DNA from: Papio anubis
Taxonomy: Eukaryota > Chordata > Mammalia > Primates > Cercopithecidae
Reading direction: 5' to 3'
Assembly: GCF_008728515.1 (NCBI RefSeq)
Contig: NC_044983.1
Location: 125,049,139 to 125,113,138 of the forward strand
DNA length: 64,000 bases
How positions within the stretch are numbered: the first letter of the stretch is position 1; each line of letters begins with the position of its first letter. Under the pieces are notes generated by a model. It was given only the letters and a program-made list of their open reading frames with translations. It was not told where the DNA came from and did not search any database. Of this stretch, positions 12,581-24,529 are shown in pieces. Position numbers and translations under genes: made by a program.

Positions 12581-14338
12581 TATGAAGGACCTCTTCCAGG
12601 AGAACTACAAACCACTGCTCAAGGAAATAACACAGTACACAAACAAATGGAAAAACATTCCATGCTCATGATAGGAAGAATTAATACTGTGAAAATGGCC
12701 ATACTGCCCAAAGTAATTTAGAGATTCAATGCTATCCCCATCAAGCTACCATTGACTTTCCTCACAGAATTAGAAAAAAACTACTTTAAATTTCCTATGG
12801 AACCAAAAAAGAGCCCATATAGACAAGACAATCCTAAGAAAAAAAGAAAAAAGAAAAAGCTGGAGGCATCACGCTACCTGACTTCAAACTATACTACAAG
12901 GCTACAGTAACCCAAACAGTATAGTACTGGTACCAAAATATATAGAGAGAGAGACCAGTGGAACAGAAGAGAGGCCTCAGAAATAACAGCACACATCTGC
13001 AACAATCTGATCATTGACACACCTGACAAAAACAAGCAATAGGGAAAGAATTCCCTATTTAATAAACGGTGTTGGGAAAACTGGCTAGCCATATGCAGAA
13101 AACTGAAACTGGACTCCTTCCTTACACCTTATACAAAAATTCACTCAAGATGGATTAAAGACTTAAATGTTAGACCTAAAACCATAAAAATCCTAGAAGA
13201 AAACATAGTCAGTACTATTCAGGACATATGCATGGGCAAAGACTTCACGACTAAAACACCAAAAGCAATGGCAAAAAGCAGCCAAAATTGACAAATAGGA
13301 TCTAATTAAACTAAAGAATTTATGCACAGCAAAAGAAACTATCAGTATAGTAAACAGGCAACCTACCAAATGGGAGAAAAATTTTGCAATCTATCCATCT
13401 GACAAAGAGCTAATATACAGAATCTACAAGGAATTTAAACAAATTTACCAAAAAAAATCAAATAACCACATCAAAAAGTGGGCAAAGGATATGAACAGAC
13501 ACTTCTCAAAATAAGACATTTATGTGGCCAACAAACATATGAAAAAAAGCTCATCATCTCATCACTGGTCATTAGAGAAATACAAATCAAAACCACAATT
13601 AGATACTACCATCTCATGCCAGGTAGAATGGTGATTATTAAAAAGTGAGGAAACAACAGATGCCAGACAGGATGTGGAGAAATAGTAATGCTTTTACACT
13701 GTTGGTGGGAGTGAAATTAGTTCAACCATTGTGGAAGACAGTGTGGAGATTCCTCAAGGATCTAGAACCAGAAATACCATTTGACCCAGCAATCCCATTA
13801 CTAGGTATATGCCCAAAGGATTATAAATCATTTAAATCATTCTACTATAAAGACACATGCACACCTATGTTTATTGCAGCGCTATTCACAATAGCAAAGA
13901 CTTGGAACCAACCCAAATGCCCATCAACAATAGACTGGATAAAGAAAATGTGGCACTTATATACCATGGAATAATATGCAGCCATAAAAAAGGATAAGTT
14001 CATGTCCTTTGCAGGGATATGAATGAAGCTAGAAACCATCACTCTCAGCAAACTAACACAGGAACAGAAAACAAAACACCACTTGTTCTCACTCATAAAT
14101 GGGAGTTGAACAATGAGAACTCATGGACACAGGGACGGGAACATCACACACCAGGGCCTGTCGGGAGGTGGGGGGCGAGGGGAGGGATAGCATTAGTAGA
14201 AATACCTAATGTAGATGACGGGTTGATGGGTGCAGAAAACCACCGTGGCACATGTATACCTATGTAACAAACCTGCATGTTCTGCATATGTATCCCAGAG
14301 CTTAAAGTATAATTTTTTAAAAAAAACTTTAAAAAGAA
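12581..14338 (+). pseudogene. Forward L1 ORF2 3' part and 3' UTR, dead
   Basis: The segment starts in the L1 block ATGAAGGACCTCTTCCAGGA and continues through the ORF2 C-terminal region, including the IWRNSNAFTLLVG-like and MWHLYTME blocks at 13,645-13,974. It then has the L1 3' UTR with GTATACCTATGTAACAAACC and a terminal A-rich tail near 14,320. Multiple stops. Confidence 0.9.
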
Positions 14339-14350
14339 AGATGCATTTGG

Positions 14351-14782
14351 CTATATTAAATTCAAACAAAATAGACTTCAGAAGACATAATATTACCACA
14401 GATAATAATGTTCATTTCATAATAAGAGACAAATTCAAGAAAACAACAATTTTGAATGTTTATACACCTAATAATAGAATTTCAAAATACATGAAGTAAA
14501 AGCTGATAAAACCAAAAAGAGATGTGAAAAATTGACAATTATGGTCTAAGATTTCAATATCACTAACTCAGTAATTAATCAAACAAATTGACAGAAGATT
14601 GGTAAGGAAACTGAAGACTTGATCAATACTGTCAACTAACTTGACCAAATTAACATTTATAGAATCCACCACTCTGTATAAGCATAATACACATTTTTTT
14701 CCAAGAGTACATGGAATACTTACTAAGGTAGATTATATTTTGGTCCATAAAATAACTCAATACATTTTTAAAAGATTCAAGT
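14351..14782 (+). mobile_element. Old L1 (L1M type), continuation
   Basis: The host L1 resumes after the duplicated AGATGCATTTGG. ORF2 endonuclease-like blocks (near 14,380-14,500 and 14,700-14,750) continue the order seen before 11,465. It is cut by the Alu at 14,783. Confidence 0.65.
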
Positions 14783-15096
14783 GGCCAGGCACGGTGGCTC
14801 ACGCCTGTAATCCCAAAACTTTGGGAGGCTGAGGCAGGCAGACCACTTGAGGCCAGGAATTTGAGACAAGCCTGGCCAACATGGTGAAACCTTGTCTCTA
14901 CTAAAAATACAAAGATTAGCTGGATGTGGTGGTGTGCATCTGTAATCCCATCTACTCAGGAGGCTGAGGCACAAGAATCGCTTGAAATCAGGAGGCAGAG
15001 GTTGCAGTGAGCCAATATCACTTCACTTCACTCCGCCCTGGGCAACAGAGCAAGACTCCATCTCTAAATAAATAAATAAATAAATAAATAAATATC
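14783..15096 (+). mobile_element. AluS-type SINE
   Basis: Full dimeric Alu from GGCCAGGCACGGTGGCTCAC to an (AAAT)n tail. The ACTTGAGGCCAGGAATTTGA block fits AluS or older. Confidence 0.9.
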
Positions 15097-15400
15097 AGCC
15101 AGGCGCGGTGGCTCACACCTGTAATCCCAGCACTTTGGGAGGCCAAGGCGGGCAAATCATGAAGTCAGGAGATCTAGACCATCCTGGCTAACACAGTGAA
15201 ACCCCGTCTCTACTAAAAATACAAAAAATTAGCCGGGCGTGGTGACTGGCGCCTGTAGTCCCAGCTACTCGGGAGGCTGAGGCAGGAGAATGGTGTGAAC
15301 CCGGGAGGCGGAGCTTGCAGTGAGCCGAGATCACTCCACTGCAGTCCGGCCTGGGCGACAGAGGGAGACTCTATCTCAAAAATATAAATAAATAAATAAA
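15097..15400 (+). mobile_element. AluY-like SINE inserted in the tail of the preceding Alu
   Basis: A second full Alu begins at AGCCAGGCGCGGTGGCTCAC, inside the (AAAT)n tail of the AluS, and itself ends in (AAAT)n followed by ATATCC. The target-site duplication is the AAATAAATAAAT tail motif. The GGAGGCGGAGCTTGCAGTGA block is of the younger type. Confidence 0.9.
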
Positions 15401-17275
15401 TATCCAAGTCACATAACTACTCCAATAACAAGTATTCTCATCCATAAATGGGAACAATATCTACCCTTTAGGAGTCCCTATGAAAAAATAGAAACAATAT
15501 GTAAAAGAATACGAACAGAAAAGACACTCAGTCATGTAACTATTATAATGTGCTCAAAAGAACCAAGCTAGAAAGTAGACAGGATCCAGAGTGGAAGCCC
15601 TAGTCTGCCAAATATCAAAGCCAATACTTCCCAATATACAAATCAGATACCCTCATAGTGTTTTGGTGAGAACAGATAGAATAGTGCTTGTGATCATCCT
15701 TTGTAGGCTAAAGACCACAAATTCACGTGTAGCAAATAATTACTATTATTATCAACATTCAAGATTATGAATTTGAGTATTTACAATACTGGTATCAGGA
15801 CATATCAGAAAAATTCTTTTTTTGTCTGAATTCTCATTTAATAGAGTACATTTTAAAAGCCAATGACTTGATTGTCTCCTAAGTACTGTAATAAATATAC
15901 ACATATTCACACCCACATAAATATAACATGTAAGAATAATTCCACAGACATAAAATATTAATGTTATTCTATCTGTATATATACACATGCTTTATTACAT
16001 ATTACATGTTAATGCACATGTGTACATATACTATCTACATTTGCAATAATGTCACCTTAAACGCACACAAATATATAGTCAGTAACAGATTTGCATTAGT
16101 AATGTCAGCTTATGCTTACATGTTAATTTATAGTTTCCAAAGCAATTTCATATACATCATCTCATTGGTGTTTTCAATTGTCCTACTGTAGGTAGGCTAA
16201 AAATCATCACAGCAAAGCATAGTGGGAAAAGCATGCCTTCTAGAATCAGGAAGATTTGGTTTCAAATTCTAGCCAAGTCTGTTGCAGAAGCAGACTCAGA
16301 GATACAGTGAAAATAAAATGGGATAAGTGCAGTGGGAAACTGAAATAGACACTGGGAAGCCCAACCTCAGGTGCACAAGATGGACAGACAGAGAAGATAG
16401 GCTAGAAGAAGTTCTATCTGAACTCTCTTAAAGAAGTGACTGACATAAGAGTAGTGGATCCCAGGGGATCAAGGTCCCACAGGCAGAGGCACTGGGACAA
16501 GAAACCATTTTTGTTGGTTTCACATTTTCTTCTTGAATCCTAAACCTGGGTCTTCCAATGGCCCATTCTTCTTCCGTATTCATCATGTTCTCCCTTCATG
16601 ATTTAACTGGCACATCATTTTTAATTATTGCCCCCCACTGTAGAAATGGTCTCTCTGCATTGACTCAGTCCCAAATTTTCAACTACTAGGTTAGATGGCC
16701 AGCTATCAGTAGCAACTCAACATGTCTACAGTAGATTTCACTCCCACCCCTTTGCCTTACTCCAAATCATTTTCCTGACTTCTTTGTTTCTATTAAGAAC
16801 AGACAGCACCATCTTCTTAATCATCTGGCTAAAGCTGGCAAATCCTACTGCCTTACTCTTCTCTCCTTCATCTACCACATCTTTTTGTAATCCTTCCCAA
16901 AGGCATCCCCAATTTTAATTACTTTACAACTGTTAGTGTTAAAGCCTTGATACTGCTCAATATTCTAGTGTATTAGCCAAGGGTCTTCTTGTGGAAATGG
17001 TAGAAATTCCAACTCAAATCACCTCTAATAAAGATAATAATTTGTGGGAAAATGTAACTGAAAATTAGACTTCAGACAGGACTGGATCCAGGTCCTCATT
17101 ATTACCAAATATCACTCTCCATATCACTGCTCTAGCTCTGTCTGACTTGACAGCAATCTCAGTCAGTTTTTCTTATGTAATAGCAAACAGAGCTTTGGGT
17201 TTGCATCCTACCAACTGGCAACCCCATTGGTAAAAGGAGGCCTCACTCATGGTTCCAGCAAACATTCTAGGAATG
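15401..17275. other. Intergenic sequence with possible MIR pieces
   Basis: AT-rich DNA without genes. A MIR-like pair may lie at about 16,130-16,300 (CATCTCATTGGTGTTTTCAA and then AGCATGCCTTCTAGAATCAG). The remainder is not recognised. Confidence 0.4.
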
Positions 17276-17315
17276 ATTGTTGTGGTTTCGGAACAATTGT
17301 TGTGGTTTTGGAACA
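17276..17315. repeat. 20-bp tandem duplication
   Basis: Units ATTGTTGTGGTTTCGGAACA and ATTGTTGTGGTTTTGGAACA lie directly side by side and differ at one base. Confidence 0.9.
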
Positions 17316-17524
17316 ATGTGCTGTATGTTTTCTCCTCGGCCAGAGCTAGTTCACTAACCCCACCCCCAGAGTGGGGGTTAGGTTAGCCCCACCCAAATCA
17401 CAATGACTAAGAGTGGAAAAGATGGTCCCCCAAAGCAGAATTGAAGAACTAAACTGAGAAAGGAGAGCTAGTTGGCCAAAAAAAAAAAAAAAAACATATA
17501 AAATATCCTTCCAGTATGCTTCTT

Positions 17525-17553
17525 AATTAATTTCGATTAATTCGAAATTAATT
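17525..17553. repeat. Perfect inverted repeat, 11-bp arms, 7-base loop
   Basis: Arms AATTAATTTCG (17525-17535) and CGAAATTAATT (17543-17553) pair perfectly around ATTAATT. A run of A lies about 35 bases upstream, from 17,480. There is no sign of an RNA gene. Confidence 0.85.
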
Positions 17554-18029
17554 CCGATTTCATTCCACTTTACATCACTCTATTCCCTGTTTGCAAATTA
17601 ATCTTAAAGATACATTTGATTATTTCTTCCCACTGTTCGTGAGTCTTCAATGACACCTCACTAGAAGCCCTACAGTGCTCTAGGGAATAGCAATTTCCAA
17701 GCATGTGTGAAAAAATTTCAGAGCTCTCCTTGAATGAGAGGGAGAGATTTTGAAAGACGTGAAGCTTTAACGAATAATCAATGTGGGTGAGTGAAGGTGT
17801 TACAGTTTTATTTCTGGTAGCCCAGTTGGACACCTTGGGTTGGTGTAGCTTATAAACAAGTCTGTTACATAAGAATTCACCTGTCATGGATGGGATTCAC
17901 AGAAAAGCATCCAGAAAGGCAGAATTTGGCAGCTCTGAGTTTCCTGTGTAGCTGTCAAAATCCTTATTTCACCTGCTGGAGTACTTTGGCCCTTCTACTG
18001 CCCCAGGAGAGGTATGTGAGTTTTTCTCT

Positions 18030-18135
18030 CTTTCTCATATGTCATGAGCCCCACTAGAATGTAACACTATGAGGACAGCAAATGTGCCTATTTTATTGAT
18101 GTCTATATTCCAATGCCTAACAGAGTGCCTGGAAA
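18030..18135 (+). repeat. L2 3'-end fragment
   Basis: CCCCACTAGAATGTAACACT, ATGAGGACAGCAAATGTGCC and ACAGAGTGCCTGGAAAATGG follow the order of the L2 3' end. Confidence 0.6.
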
Positions 18136-18685
18136 ATGGTACCTTTAAATGAATGGCAAATGCCAAACAATATCTTTCTCACTTCAACAGCACTTAACCC
18201 AGGGTCCAAGACCACATATAGCATAGTCTTGCATACAGATGGATTTAACATTTTTCAAAACCCATTTTTAAAAAGGATTCTAGTCATATGTTTTTGTTTG
18301 GGGGCCAGTGCAAATTTTGAGAAGTAAGTTGATTTGAATGATCTATGTGCCAGAGTTCTAAAATTGAAAGCTGCTAATCACAAAACTGTAGAATGTTCAC
18401 AAACAAGAGGGATATACTCATCACATTCTATTTTTCTGTGTCATTCCCATTTCAGTGTAAGCATCGCTGAAAGCAAACACCAAGAACATTTTCAAACAAA
18501 TGTTATCTATTCTTAGATGTGAATCATGCTGCTGTTAGCTAACCATGCGTAAAACTACCATCGTGCATGTACATCCTTCCTCTCAACCTAGAAAAATTCT
18601 ACACCCCCCCGCCAAGGTCTTCTGACCTTGACACTCATCCTCTGCACTGCTAGGTGGCCATACAGGCTCAGCATCTAGCAGTTTT

Positions 18686-19009
18686 CTTCTTTTCTTTTTT
18701 TTTTTTTTTTTTTTTTTTTTGAGATGGAGTCTCTCTCTGTCACCCAAGCTGGAGTGCAGTGGCGCAATCTCGGTTCACTGCAACCTCCGCTTCCTGGGTT
18801 CAAGTAATTGTCCTGCCTCAGCGTCCTGAGTAGCTGGGATTACAGGCACGCACCACCACGCCCGGCTATTTTTTTTTTCCCCCTGTATTTTTAGTAGACA
18901 CAGGGTTTCACCATCCTGTCAAGCTGGTCTCGAACTCCTGATCTCGTGATCCGCCCGCCTGGGCCTCCCAAAACGCTGGGATTACAGGCATGAGCCACCA
19001 CACTCGGCT
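18686..19009 (-). mobile_element. AluS-type SINE, reverse, with target-site duplication
   Basis: A full Alu in reverse starts with a long T tract and ends at CACCACACTCGGCT. The duplication GCATCTAGCAGTTTT is present at 18,671-18,685 and 19,010-19,024. Confidence 0.93.
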
Positions 19010-19439
19010 GCATCTAGCAGTTTTTCTACTGCTTGGGAAACCCAGTGAATTTTAATGCTATTGAGCAACTCTGCTCAAACACTCCTGGTGTGAACTGAGC
19101 AAAGCCCTGGTTGCTAGGCAGCCATTCCAAAAGCACAATGATTTCCAAAATAAAAAGAGATCCAGAGCACACTTGAATCAAATACAATTGCACTGTTTAT
19201 CTGCAACTGGTTGGATTGTACCCCTACCTTGGTTAGATGGTTTATTTCTCTATGAATGACTCTAGAAAATACTACTACTCTAGTCCTTCCAATTTTTAAC
19301 TAAGCTGAAACTATTTTTACTTTTTCCAAACTCTCAGTGAGGAAAGAATGAGGGATGTTTCAATGCTGGAACTTCTAGCAAATAGTCGGTGTTCAATAAC
19401 TACTTGTTGAATTAACTAATTAATGAATATGTGGGTACA

Positions 19440-19830
19440 AAAGCTTGCTTTTGCATCCTGAGGCAATCATGGCCTCTGGGGAAAGGTAGGCTTGCTGTAT
19501 CCTGAGGCAATCACTCACTCTGAAGAAAGCCAACCTCCATGTTGTGAGGGTACTCAAGCCATCTATGGAGAGGCCACATGGTTAGGAACTAAGGCCTCCT
19601 GCTTATAGCCATGTGAGACAGCCATCTTCAAAACAGGTTCTCCAGCCTCACTTAAGCTTTCAGCTGACTCCAGCCTTTGCCAACATCCAACTGCAGTAAG
19701 ACCCTAAGTCAGAACCAGCCAGGTAGGCCATTCCCAAATTCTTAACCAGCAGAAAGAGGAAAATACAAGTTAAATGTGTATTATTTTAAGCCATTATGTT
19801 TTGGGGGTGATTTGTTATGCAATAGATAAT
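19440..19830 (+). mobile_element. MLT1-type MaLR LTR, degraded
   Basis: Blocks ATGTTGTGAGGGTACTCAAG, GGAACTAAGGCCTCCTGCTT, AGTAAGACCCTAAGTCAGAA and ATTTTAAGCCATTATGTTTT occur in the order of an MLT1-family LTR. The 5' part contains a local duplication of CATCCTGAGGCAATCA. Confidence 0.6.
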
Positions 19831-19916
19831 ACAATCTATTTATTTATCAATAGATTGTGTTGATAACACAATAAATAATACAATAACAAATCGTTATGCA
19901 ATAGATAATACAATCT
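19814..19916. repeat. 24-bp direct repeat around a 9-bp hairpin
   Basis: The 24 bases at 19,814-19,837 (starting GTTATGCAATAGATAATACA) recur exactly at 19,893-19,916. Between them CAATCTATT (19,832-19,840) and AATAGATTG (19,849-19,857) form a perfect inverted repeat. The block sits at the 3' end of the degraded LTR, so it is probably a local duplication of the LTR terminus. Confidence 0.85.
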
Positions 19917-19924
19917 TCTTTCAC

Positions 19925-20040
19925 CTTGTGTGAGATGACAGCTTCTTAAAATACAAACTCCTGGAGGGCGAGTTTTCTGTCTTATTCACTCCTGTATTCC
20001 TGGTACCTTGTATGCATCCAACAAACAATGAGTAACAACT
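19925..20040 (+). repeat. L2 3'-end fragment
   Basis: AACTCCTGGAGGGCGAGTTT, TATTCACTCCTGTATTCCTG and a CATCCAACAAACAATGAG end fit the L2 3' terminus. Confidence 0.5.
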
Positions 20041-20071
20041 CACTTAATGACAAACTGGTTTCTGATTTTTT

Positions 20072-20362
20072 TTTTTTTATTGAGACGGACTCTCGCTCTG
20101 TTGCCCAGGCTGGAGTGCAGTGGCGTGATCTCGGCTCACTGCAAGCTCCGCCCCCCGGGTTCACGCCATTCTCCTGCCTCAGCTTCCCAAGTAGCTGGGA
20201 CTACAGGCGCCCGCCACCAGGCCCGGGTAATTTTTTGTATTTTTAGTAGAGACGGGATTTCACCGTGTTAGTCAGGATGGTCTTGATCTCATGACCTCGT
20301 GATCCGCCCACCTCAGCCTCCCAAAGTGCTGGGATTACAGGCGTGAGCCACTGCACCCAGCC
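20072..20362 (-). mobile_element. AluY-like SINE, reverse, with target-site duplication
   Basis: A full Alu in reverse with GGAGCTTGCAGTGAGCCGAG on the opposite strand. It is flanked by GGTTTCTGATTTTTT (20,057-20,071) and GGTTCCTGATTTTTT (from 20,363), which differ at one base. Confidence 0.93.
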
Positions 20363-20377
20363 GGTTCCTGATTTTTT

Positions 20378-21419
20378 ATAGAAATCTATATATGTTCACA
20401 CACAGAAACAGAAGTAGAATTCTTCAATAAAATGATACTTTTAGCAAAAAAGCATCAGACAGCATAATTATCCAAAAAGGAACTATTGGAAATTATGGAA
20501 AAAAATGTTATTAGAATTCACATAATCCTCCTCCGTTACTGGGGTGGGAGGGAGCCACATGTAGAAGGAATGCAGGGCCTCGAAGTATTCAAAGAAAGAA
20601 CAATTAACAAAGGGCATAGTTTGAGACGCCCAGCTTCTCCTGAGAAGAAAAAGGCATTGCAAGGTGGCACAGGGTACCAAGATCTCAAGCTCTACTTGGA
20701 GTTTTTCTTGAAGTGTTCCTGAAGCAATATCATAAAAGGAATTTGAGAATGCAAGGCCAGTTGAACAAGTTAACCCTTCAGCCCCTTTCTAACTTGAGCT
20801 GTTGTGGTTGCTCCTGTCCTCGGCTAGCCTGAGAAAGCTCAAGAGGAAGACCTTGGGGCCACCATTTTCCACGTTCACGTTCACACACACCCTCTCTCCA
20901 TCAAGCATCTTATTAGACTATCTGTTTGAGCACAGGCTAAATAAGTGTCCTCAAATAAGAGATGGTGAATAATGGCAGCAAGTCCCTGTCTTGTTCCCTG
21001 ATAATAAAGCCAGTAGAGATTAAAGGGAAGATTTGCCCTCCCTCGAACCTCAGGTAATGAGATGACTACCTGTATTCAAATCAAAGACAGACTCGTGCAT
21101 TCCTTTCTTTCTAATGGCTCAGTTTCCAGAGTTGATATTGTGTACTCTGCTGCATGCTGTGAGGTATGTAAGAAAAGTGGCATGTGGCCTGGCATCTCAG
21201 TTACTTATCACCCCCCGCCCCCAGAGCCAGGGGGCAGTTTCAAATGTGTTCAATTGCCCAAGATCTAAAAATTAAAAATAGTAATTTAAATGTCCCAGAT
21301 CAGAGAATCATATTTTCTTCTCTTCTTTCCATTTGTTGCTTTTGAGTCTTGCCACGACCACAATATCAGGCACACAGCAGGCCTCTAAAACTCAATATTG
21401 CTCTTGCTGTTAGTTCCAT
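20378..21419. other. Intergenic sequence, nothing recognised
   Basis: No gene or nameable repeat seen. Confidence 0.5.
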
Positions 21420-21630
21420 TCATTCAAGAAAAGCTTGTTGAGCATCAACTATGTGCTAGCGCTATACTAGGTTCTTCATATACACTATTTAATTTATGTC
21501 AATGGCAATCCAATGCAATGAGAAAAATGAAGCTCAAAGATTTTGAATTATTTACTGGAGGTTGCAGAGTTAGGGATCAGCCCAACTCCAAACCCAGGTT
21601 TTTTTGGTTAGCCCTGCCACCCTAATCAAA
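21420..21630 (-). repeat. MIR SINE, reverse
   Basis: GAGCATCAACTATGTGCTAG, TACTAGGTTCTTCATATACA and GTTGCAGAGTTAGGGATCAG lie in the order of a reverse MIR. Confidence 0.65.
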
Positions 21631-22751
21631 ACAGTCTTTTAAATGAAGGCGACCTTTGTATCCACCAAGATAATGAAGCCCGAGATTCTCACCACCCCTG
21701 CTTTCTTATGTGTTAATCAAGATTCCAATGCTTTGAAAGAGTTTAATTGCCTGGCTGAATTTATTTAGAGATAATATTTCTCTGCTTCTGGAAAAATATT
21801 TGAAACTCCCAACCCAGGTCTTTGCTCAGCATGAGACAATCAGATTTATCACAGAATCCATAATGATCCTAGCATAAGCAGCTGACATTTTACCAAGGCA
21901 TGGTTTTTCTGAAATATGGGAAATTGTTCTAAGTTCCTCGTCATTCTGGTCTTACCCCCCAGAGATTTTTAAGGGAGACATTTAATACAATCAACGTAGT
22001 GTTTTAAGGAGGTTCTATTCTGAGGATATTAATATAAAAGGAGACCAGTGTTAGGCCCCCTGTTGATGCCCCACTTCTCCCAGCCCACGCCATGTTAACC
22101 CAGCAAGGAGAAAGACATGGAAGAGGGGATGAAGAAGGGCGGGGCTGAGAGAGAGGAGATGGCCTTGAATTCAGTAGGTCCCAAAGCATATAAAGGAGAG
22201 TGGCAGGCAGCACCAAGCATCCTGCTGTTTGACAATGCTGCCACCTTCTGGCATATATTGGAAATTTACTAGAAGATATTACTAGTCACTGTCATTTTAC
22301 AGATAACCCACAAAGATGTGATCTGATATACGAATAAAGTTTTTTAAAATTACCTCCAAGGTGTTCTTGGCATCTATTTAAACTGGAATTAAATACACTT
22401 ACTTTCCAAGCTCCTGTCTTTTAAAGTATTCCATACTATGCCTGGACAATAAGAGAAACTTCCTTGATGTTGTACTTACCTCCATACAGGCTCCCTTCCA
22501 ATCCAGTCCCTCCCCCCATCTACCCCCTACCTCTAGCAGCCAGAGTCTCCATGACTTAATTTCACTTGGAATAAATTCAAATGTGTTTCTCTGGCCCAGG
22601 AAGGATCCCAAACTGGTAGCCTGCAAGCCTAGTTACAGCAGCTCAGCTTTTATATATATATTCAGAATAGTGTTCTAAATGGCTGTAGTGGGATACCCCC
22701 ATGTATCAGTCTTCCAACAACTTCCCACCCACACCCAATACACAAACACAT

Positions 22752-22757
<6 letters not shown>
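21631..22757. other. Intergenic sequence, nothing recognised
   Basis: No gene or nameable repeat seen in about 1.1 kb. Confidence 0.5.

Positions 22758-22789
<32 letters not shown>
22758..22789. repeat. (CA)n microsatellite
   Basis: About 16 CA units in a pure run, preceded by degenerate CATATA units. Confidence 0.97.
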
Positions 22790-22791
<2 letters not shown>

Positions 22792-22849
22792 CTATTCACA
22801 TACTTATTTACTCACGTGGCCCCTGAAGTCAAGAAAGTTTACTTGGAAG

Positions 22850-23015
22850 TTTACATTCATCCAGATCCTCAGAATGTGACCTTATTTGGAAATACAGCCC
22901 TTGCAGATGTATTTAGCTAAAAAGAGGTCATACTGGATTAGAGTGAGCCCTAAATCCATGACTTACAATGGACATATAAGGACATATGACTTATGTCCTT
23001 GTAAGAAAAGACAAT
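22850..23015 (+). mobile_element. MLT1A-like LTR fragment
   Basis: The blocks CCTCAGAATGTGACCTTATT, TGGAAATACAGCCCTTGCAG, AGAGGTCATACTGGATTAGA and TATGTCCTTGTAAGAAAAG are the central part of an MLT1A-type LTR. Neither end is present. Confidence 0.7.
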
Positions 23016-23099
23016 CTTTTTCTCAAGGTGGTGGATTAAAGGCTTTTAGTGTGTGCTCAGCCACTTGGAAACAGCAAGGCAGTGCATAAGGATCAACTC

Positions 23100-24529
23100 T
23101 GTGAGCTCAATTCAAGAAGGAAAATGGGAATCCACCAGAATTGCGAAGGACATTCCAAATCCCGGGGAGGAGAACACCGGCCAACAGCCCCCATGACAGA
23201 GTACGGCTGATCAAAGTGAGCGAAGCCTCAGTACGTGAGAGAGGCAGAGAACCCCGCTCTGTAAGTCACCTTTCCATGGGGATCTGAGAAAGACAGGCCG
23301 AGGGAGAGCACTTTGTTTCTCTCAAGCCGTGGAACTAACTTGGGGAGAGGTTTGAAGCCACCGTGAAGGAATGTGAATGGGAAAAGTCACAGACATATTC
23401 CCAGACTCAGGACTGAGATCAGGATGCCATTTTTAATCTAGGTGCATGCTAAGTCACCCATCCTTTGCTGACCAGTAGCATGACTGCACAGGCATTTTAG
23501 TCTTGGGTAAGAGATTGGAGCACCTGCTCTGGAGTGGGGTAGGAGCCTCCACAGTCAGAACTGTGGAAAGTGCCTCAGCAGTAGGTGCTAGAATTGTGTT
23601 CTCCCCCATCACAGGTCTGGGGCAGGAGGAAAGCTGCTACAGCTGCAGTCTTATGTGGGCAGCAAGGCTTCAGCCAGGGCCATCTTGGCAACCTGGACCC
23701 GCCTGCATGTGCCATTGCTGGGTGCCCAGACTGCTCCTCTGAGATCGTGGTGTAGCAGGGCCCTCTCCACTCCACCCCAGACAGAAGTCCAGGCATTCAG
23801 AGCACACTCGGCCTGGACCAGCAGCCTAAGCTGCCCCATCCCTCCTGGACATAGACTATGGTGCAACGGGGTCCTCACTGCTCTACGCCCAGGCAGATCT
23901 CCAGGCATTCAGAGCACATGCTTGCCCAGATCAGCAGCCTGAGTCTCCTCACCCCTCTTGTGCAGAGATCTTGGTGCAGGGGGCCCTCTCTCCTCCACAC
24001 TCAGGCAGATCTCCAGCCATTTGGAACACCCACTCAACTTGATAAGCACCCTGACCTGCCCCACTGTTTCTGTGCAGAGACCCTGGTGCAGAGGAGTCCT
24101 CTCCGCTACACACCCAGGCGGATCTCCAGGTATCTGGAACATCCACTCTCCTGGATTAGAGTTCAGGCTGCCCCCCATCACCATACAGAGAACAGGGGAC
24201 TGAGGAAGTTTTCCAGCTCCACACCTAGGCACATCTCTGGGTGCTTGGTAGTCACCCACTGGATTCTCCCTCAGCACAGGTGCTTGTGCCTGCCATCACA
24301 GGACCTGTAGGTGTACCCCCAATGAGCACCACCTCCCCCCAGGGGCTGAGCAGGGCGCTCAGACCACTATGCATTCCACGAATCAGTTCATTTTCTAGGG
24401 CAACAGAGCTTCTGCCTGTAAACAAGGATCAAGTATATACCCAGCCACACTGGCTGCACCAGCTCTTACCTATAAGCACCATCTACTGGCTTGTAGATCA
24501 AACTGCACAGTGTGATATAAAACTTGCTG
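23100..24529 (+). mobile_element. Probable L1 5' UTR, truncated, with internal minisatellite
   Basis: GC-rich sequence with GGGGAGGAGAACACC and several blocks typical of primate L1 5' UTRs. It continues through a tandem array to a segment ending TATAAAACTTGCTGAG near 24,525. No ORF1 follows; instead the MTRF1L retrocopy begins. I assign it to L1 from the general look of older primate L1 5' ends, not from an exact subfamily match. An LTR is the main alternative. Confidence 0.45.
23660..24240. repeat. ~112-bp tandem repeat, about five units
   Basis: The anchor CAGATCTCCAGGCATTCAGA and its variants recur at 23,782, 23,894, 24,006, 24,119 and 24,230. Spacings are 112, 112, 113 and 111 bases. Each unit also has a GTGCAG-GGG-CCTCTC block and an AGCAGCCTGA-like block. 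Units are clearly diverged, so the array is old and unlikely to be hypervariable. Confidence 0.88.

Larger units (their letters stand above)
11466..14350 (+). mobile_element. Younger L1PA-type insertion with inverted 5' part, plus its target-site duplications
   Basis: The insertion is flanked by a 12-bp direct repeat, AGATGCATTTGG, at 11466-11477 and 14339-14350. The left part (11,478 to about 12,580) is L1 ORF2 in reverse. The right part (about 12,581-14,338) is L1 ORF2 3' end plus 3' UTR and A-rich tail in forward orientation. The two parts are nearly adjacent in a normal L1, with about 30 bases missing between them. This is the known twin-priming structure. The host old L1 has the same orientation as the forward part. 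Confidence 0.9.

Noticed and set aside
23503..24310. Overlapping open frames on both strands in the GC-rich block
   Set aside because: They arise from the 112-bp tandem repeat, whose unit is not a multiple of three, and they do not resemble a protein family.
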